The notes beneath the pieces were generated by a model that was given only the letters and a program-made list of their open reading frames with translations, was not told the DNA's origin and did not search any database. A program made the translations under genes and the position numbers. This document shows, one piece after another, positions 5,180 to 5,348 of a stretch of 5,348 bases of DNA (positions within the stretch are counted from its first letter, which is position 1; each line of letters begins with the position of its first letter). The stretch is from Ruminococcaceae bacterium UBA5579 (GTDB lineage Bacteria; Bacillota; Clostridia; Oscillospirales; Ruminococcaceae). Location of the stretch: assembly GCA_002425305.1 (NCBI GenBank), contig DILZ01000119.1, positions 8,347 to 13,694 of the forward strand, in the 5' to 3' direction.

Positions 5180-5348
5180 ATGGCACTTGCAAATTTAGCC
5201 GATTGGAACAGCGACAACAGCGTTGCGGCGGCTTCTGCTCTGGGGGTAGCTTCTGCTCTGGGGGTTGCTTCTGCCCTGGGGGCAGCTTCTGCCTGCGGTA
5301 CAAGCGACAAACCCGCAGCGTGCGGCTCGGGCGATAAACCCTCGGCTT
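5180..5348 (+). CDS. Cys-repeat small peptide, putative radical-SAM-modified RiPP precursor (runs off right edge)
   Basis: The ATG at 5180 has GGAGG 8 nt upstream. Fifty-six residues are visible, with no stop. They begin MALANLADWNSDNSVAAA, then three units of ASALG(V/V/A) encoded by an 18-bp tandem repeat. A fourth, altered unit reads ASACGT and opens a Cys repeat of period 9: C39-G-T-S-D43-K-P-A-A, then C48-G-S-G-D52-K-P-S-A. Both Cys sit in Cys-x3-Asp. The last base of the window, t, begins codon 57, exactly where the period predicts another Cys. Cys-x3-Asp arrays occur in ranthipeptide precursors such as PapA of freyrasin, where a radical SAM enzyme links Cys sulfur to Asp. From memory, similar short repeat peptides are annotated in databases as ACGX-repeat peptides. 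No signal peptide is evident. Modification and function are inference, because the maturase genes would lie beyond the window. An unmodified low-complexity or metal-binding peptide is the alternative. Confidence 0.72.
   Translation, partial: MALANLADWNSDNSVAAASALGVASALGVASALGAASACGTSDKPAACGSGDKPSA
5231..5302 (+). repeat. 18-bp in-frame tandem repeat in the peptide gene
   Basis: Units 5231-5248, 5249-5266 and 5267-5284 are near identical (GCTTCTGCTCTGGGGG plus two varying bases) and encode ASALGV, ASALGV and ASALGA. A fourth, diverged unit (5285-5302, about 13 of 18 bases shared with the third) encodes ASACGT, where Leu has become Cys. Because the unit is a multiple of three, copy number can change by slippage without shifting the frame. 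Confidence 0.88.

Overview
The window looks like chromosomal DNA from a low-to-moderate GC Clostridia-type Firmicute, probably an anaerobic gut lineage. Coding sequence is fairly GC-balanced, while the intergenic DNA is very AT-rich. Ribosome binding sites are strong GGAGG types and promoters are close to the sigma-A consensus with 17-bp spacers. The gene families also fit: a coiled-coil M23 cell-wall hydrolase, a hexameric glutamate dehydrogenase of the bacterial NADP type, and XRE and HxlR regulators. No genus can be named from this sequence alone.

Layout. Minus strand, from the left edge: the 5' part of an acetolactate synthase large-subunit gene (1-368) with its own near-perfect promoter; a secreted peptidase of the M23 family with an N-terminal coiled coil (563-1945), closed by a clear intrinsic terminator and preceded by a consensus promoter and a ~120-nt structured leader; and an 80-residue protein of unknown function (2149-2391). 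Plus strand: a small XRE-type regulator (2558-2875), divergent from the unknown small protein, and glutamate dehydrogenase gdhA (3096-4448). gdhA converges on an HxlR-type regulator (minus, 4631-4957) across a bidirectional terminator set in a patch of degenerate repeats. At the right edge, divergent from the HxlR gene, a plus-strand small-peptide gene begins (5180) and runs off the window.

The right-edge gene is the most interesting item. It encodes a short, low-complexity peptide with three in-frame copies of an 18-bp repeat (Ala-Ser-Ala-Leu-Gly-Val/Ala), followed by a 9-residue Cys repeat of the form C-G-x-x-D-K-P-x-A. The Cys-x3-Asp spacing and the leader-then-Cys-repeat design are those of precursors of ribosomally made, radical-SAM-modified (thioether/ranthipeptide-like) peptides. 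The modifying enzymes, if present, would lie to the right of this window, so that reading is an inference.

The left part joins amino-acid biosynthesis (IlvB) and cell-wall remodelling (M23) in separate transcription units. GdhA stands alone with its own promoter and terminator. Six putative promoters have exactly 17-bp spacers; three of them match both consensus hexamers perfectly. No tRNA, rRNA, CRISPR array or insertion sequence was seen, and no gene-free gap exceeds 300 bp.
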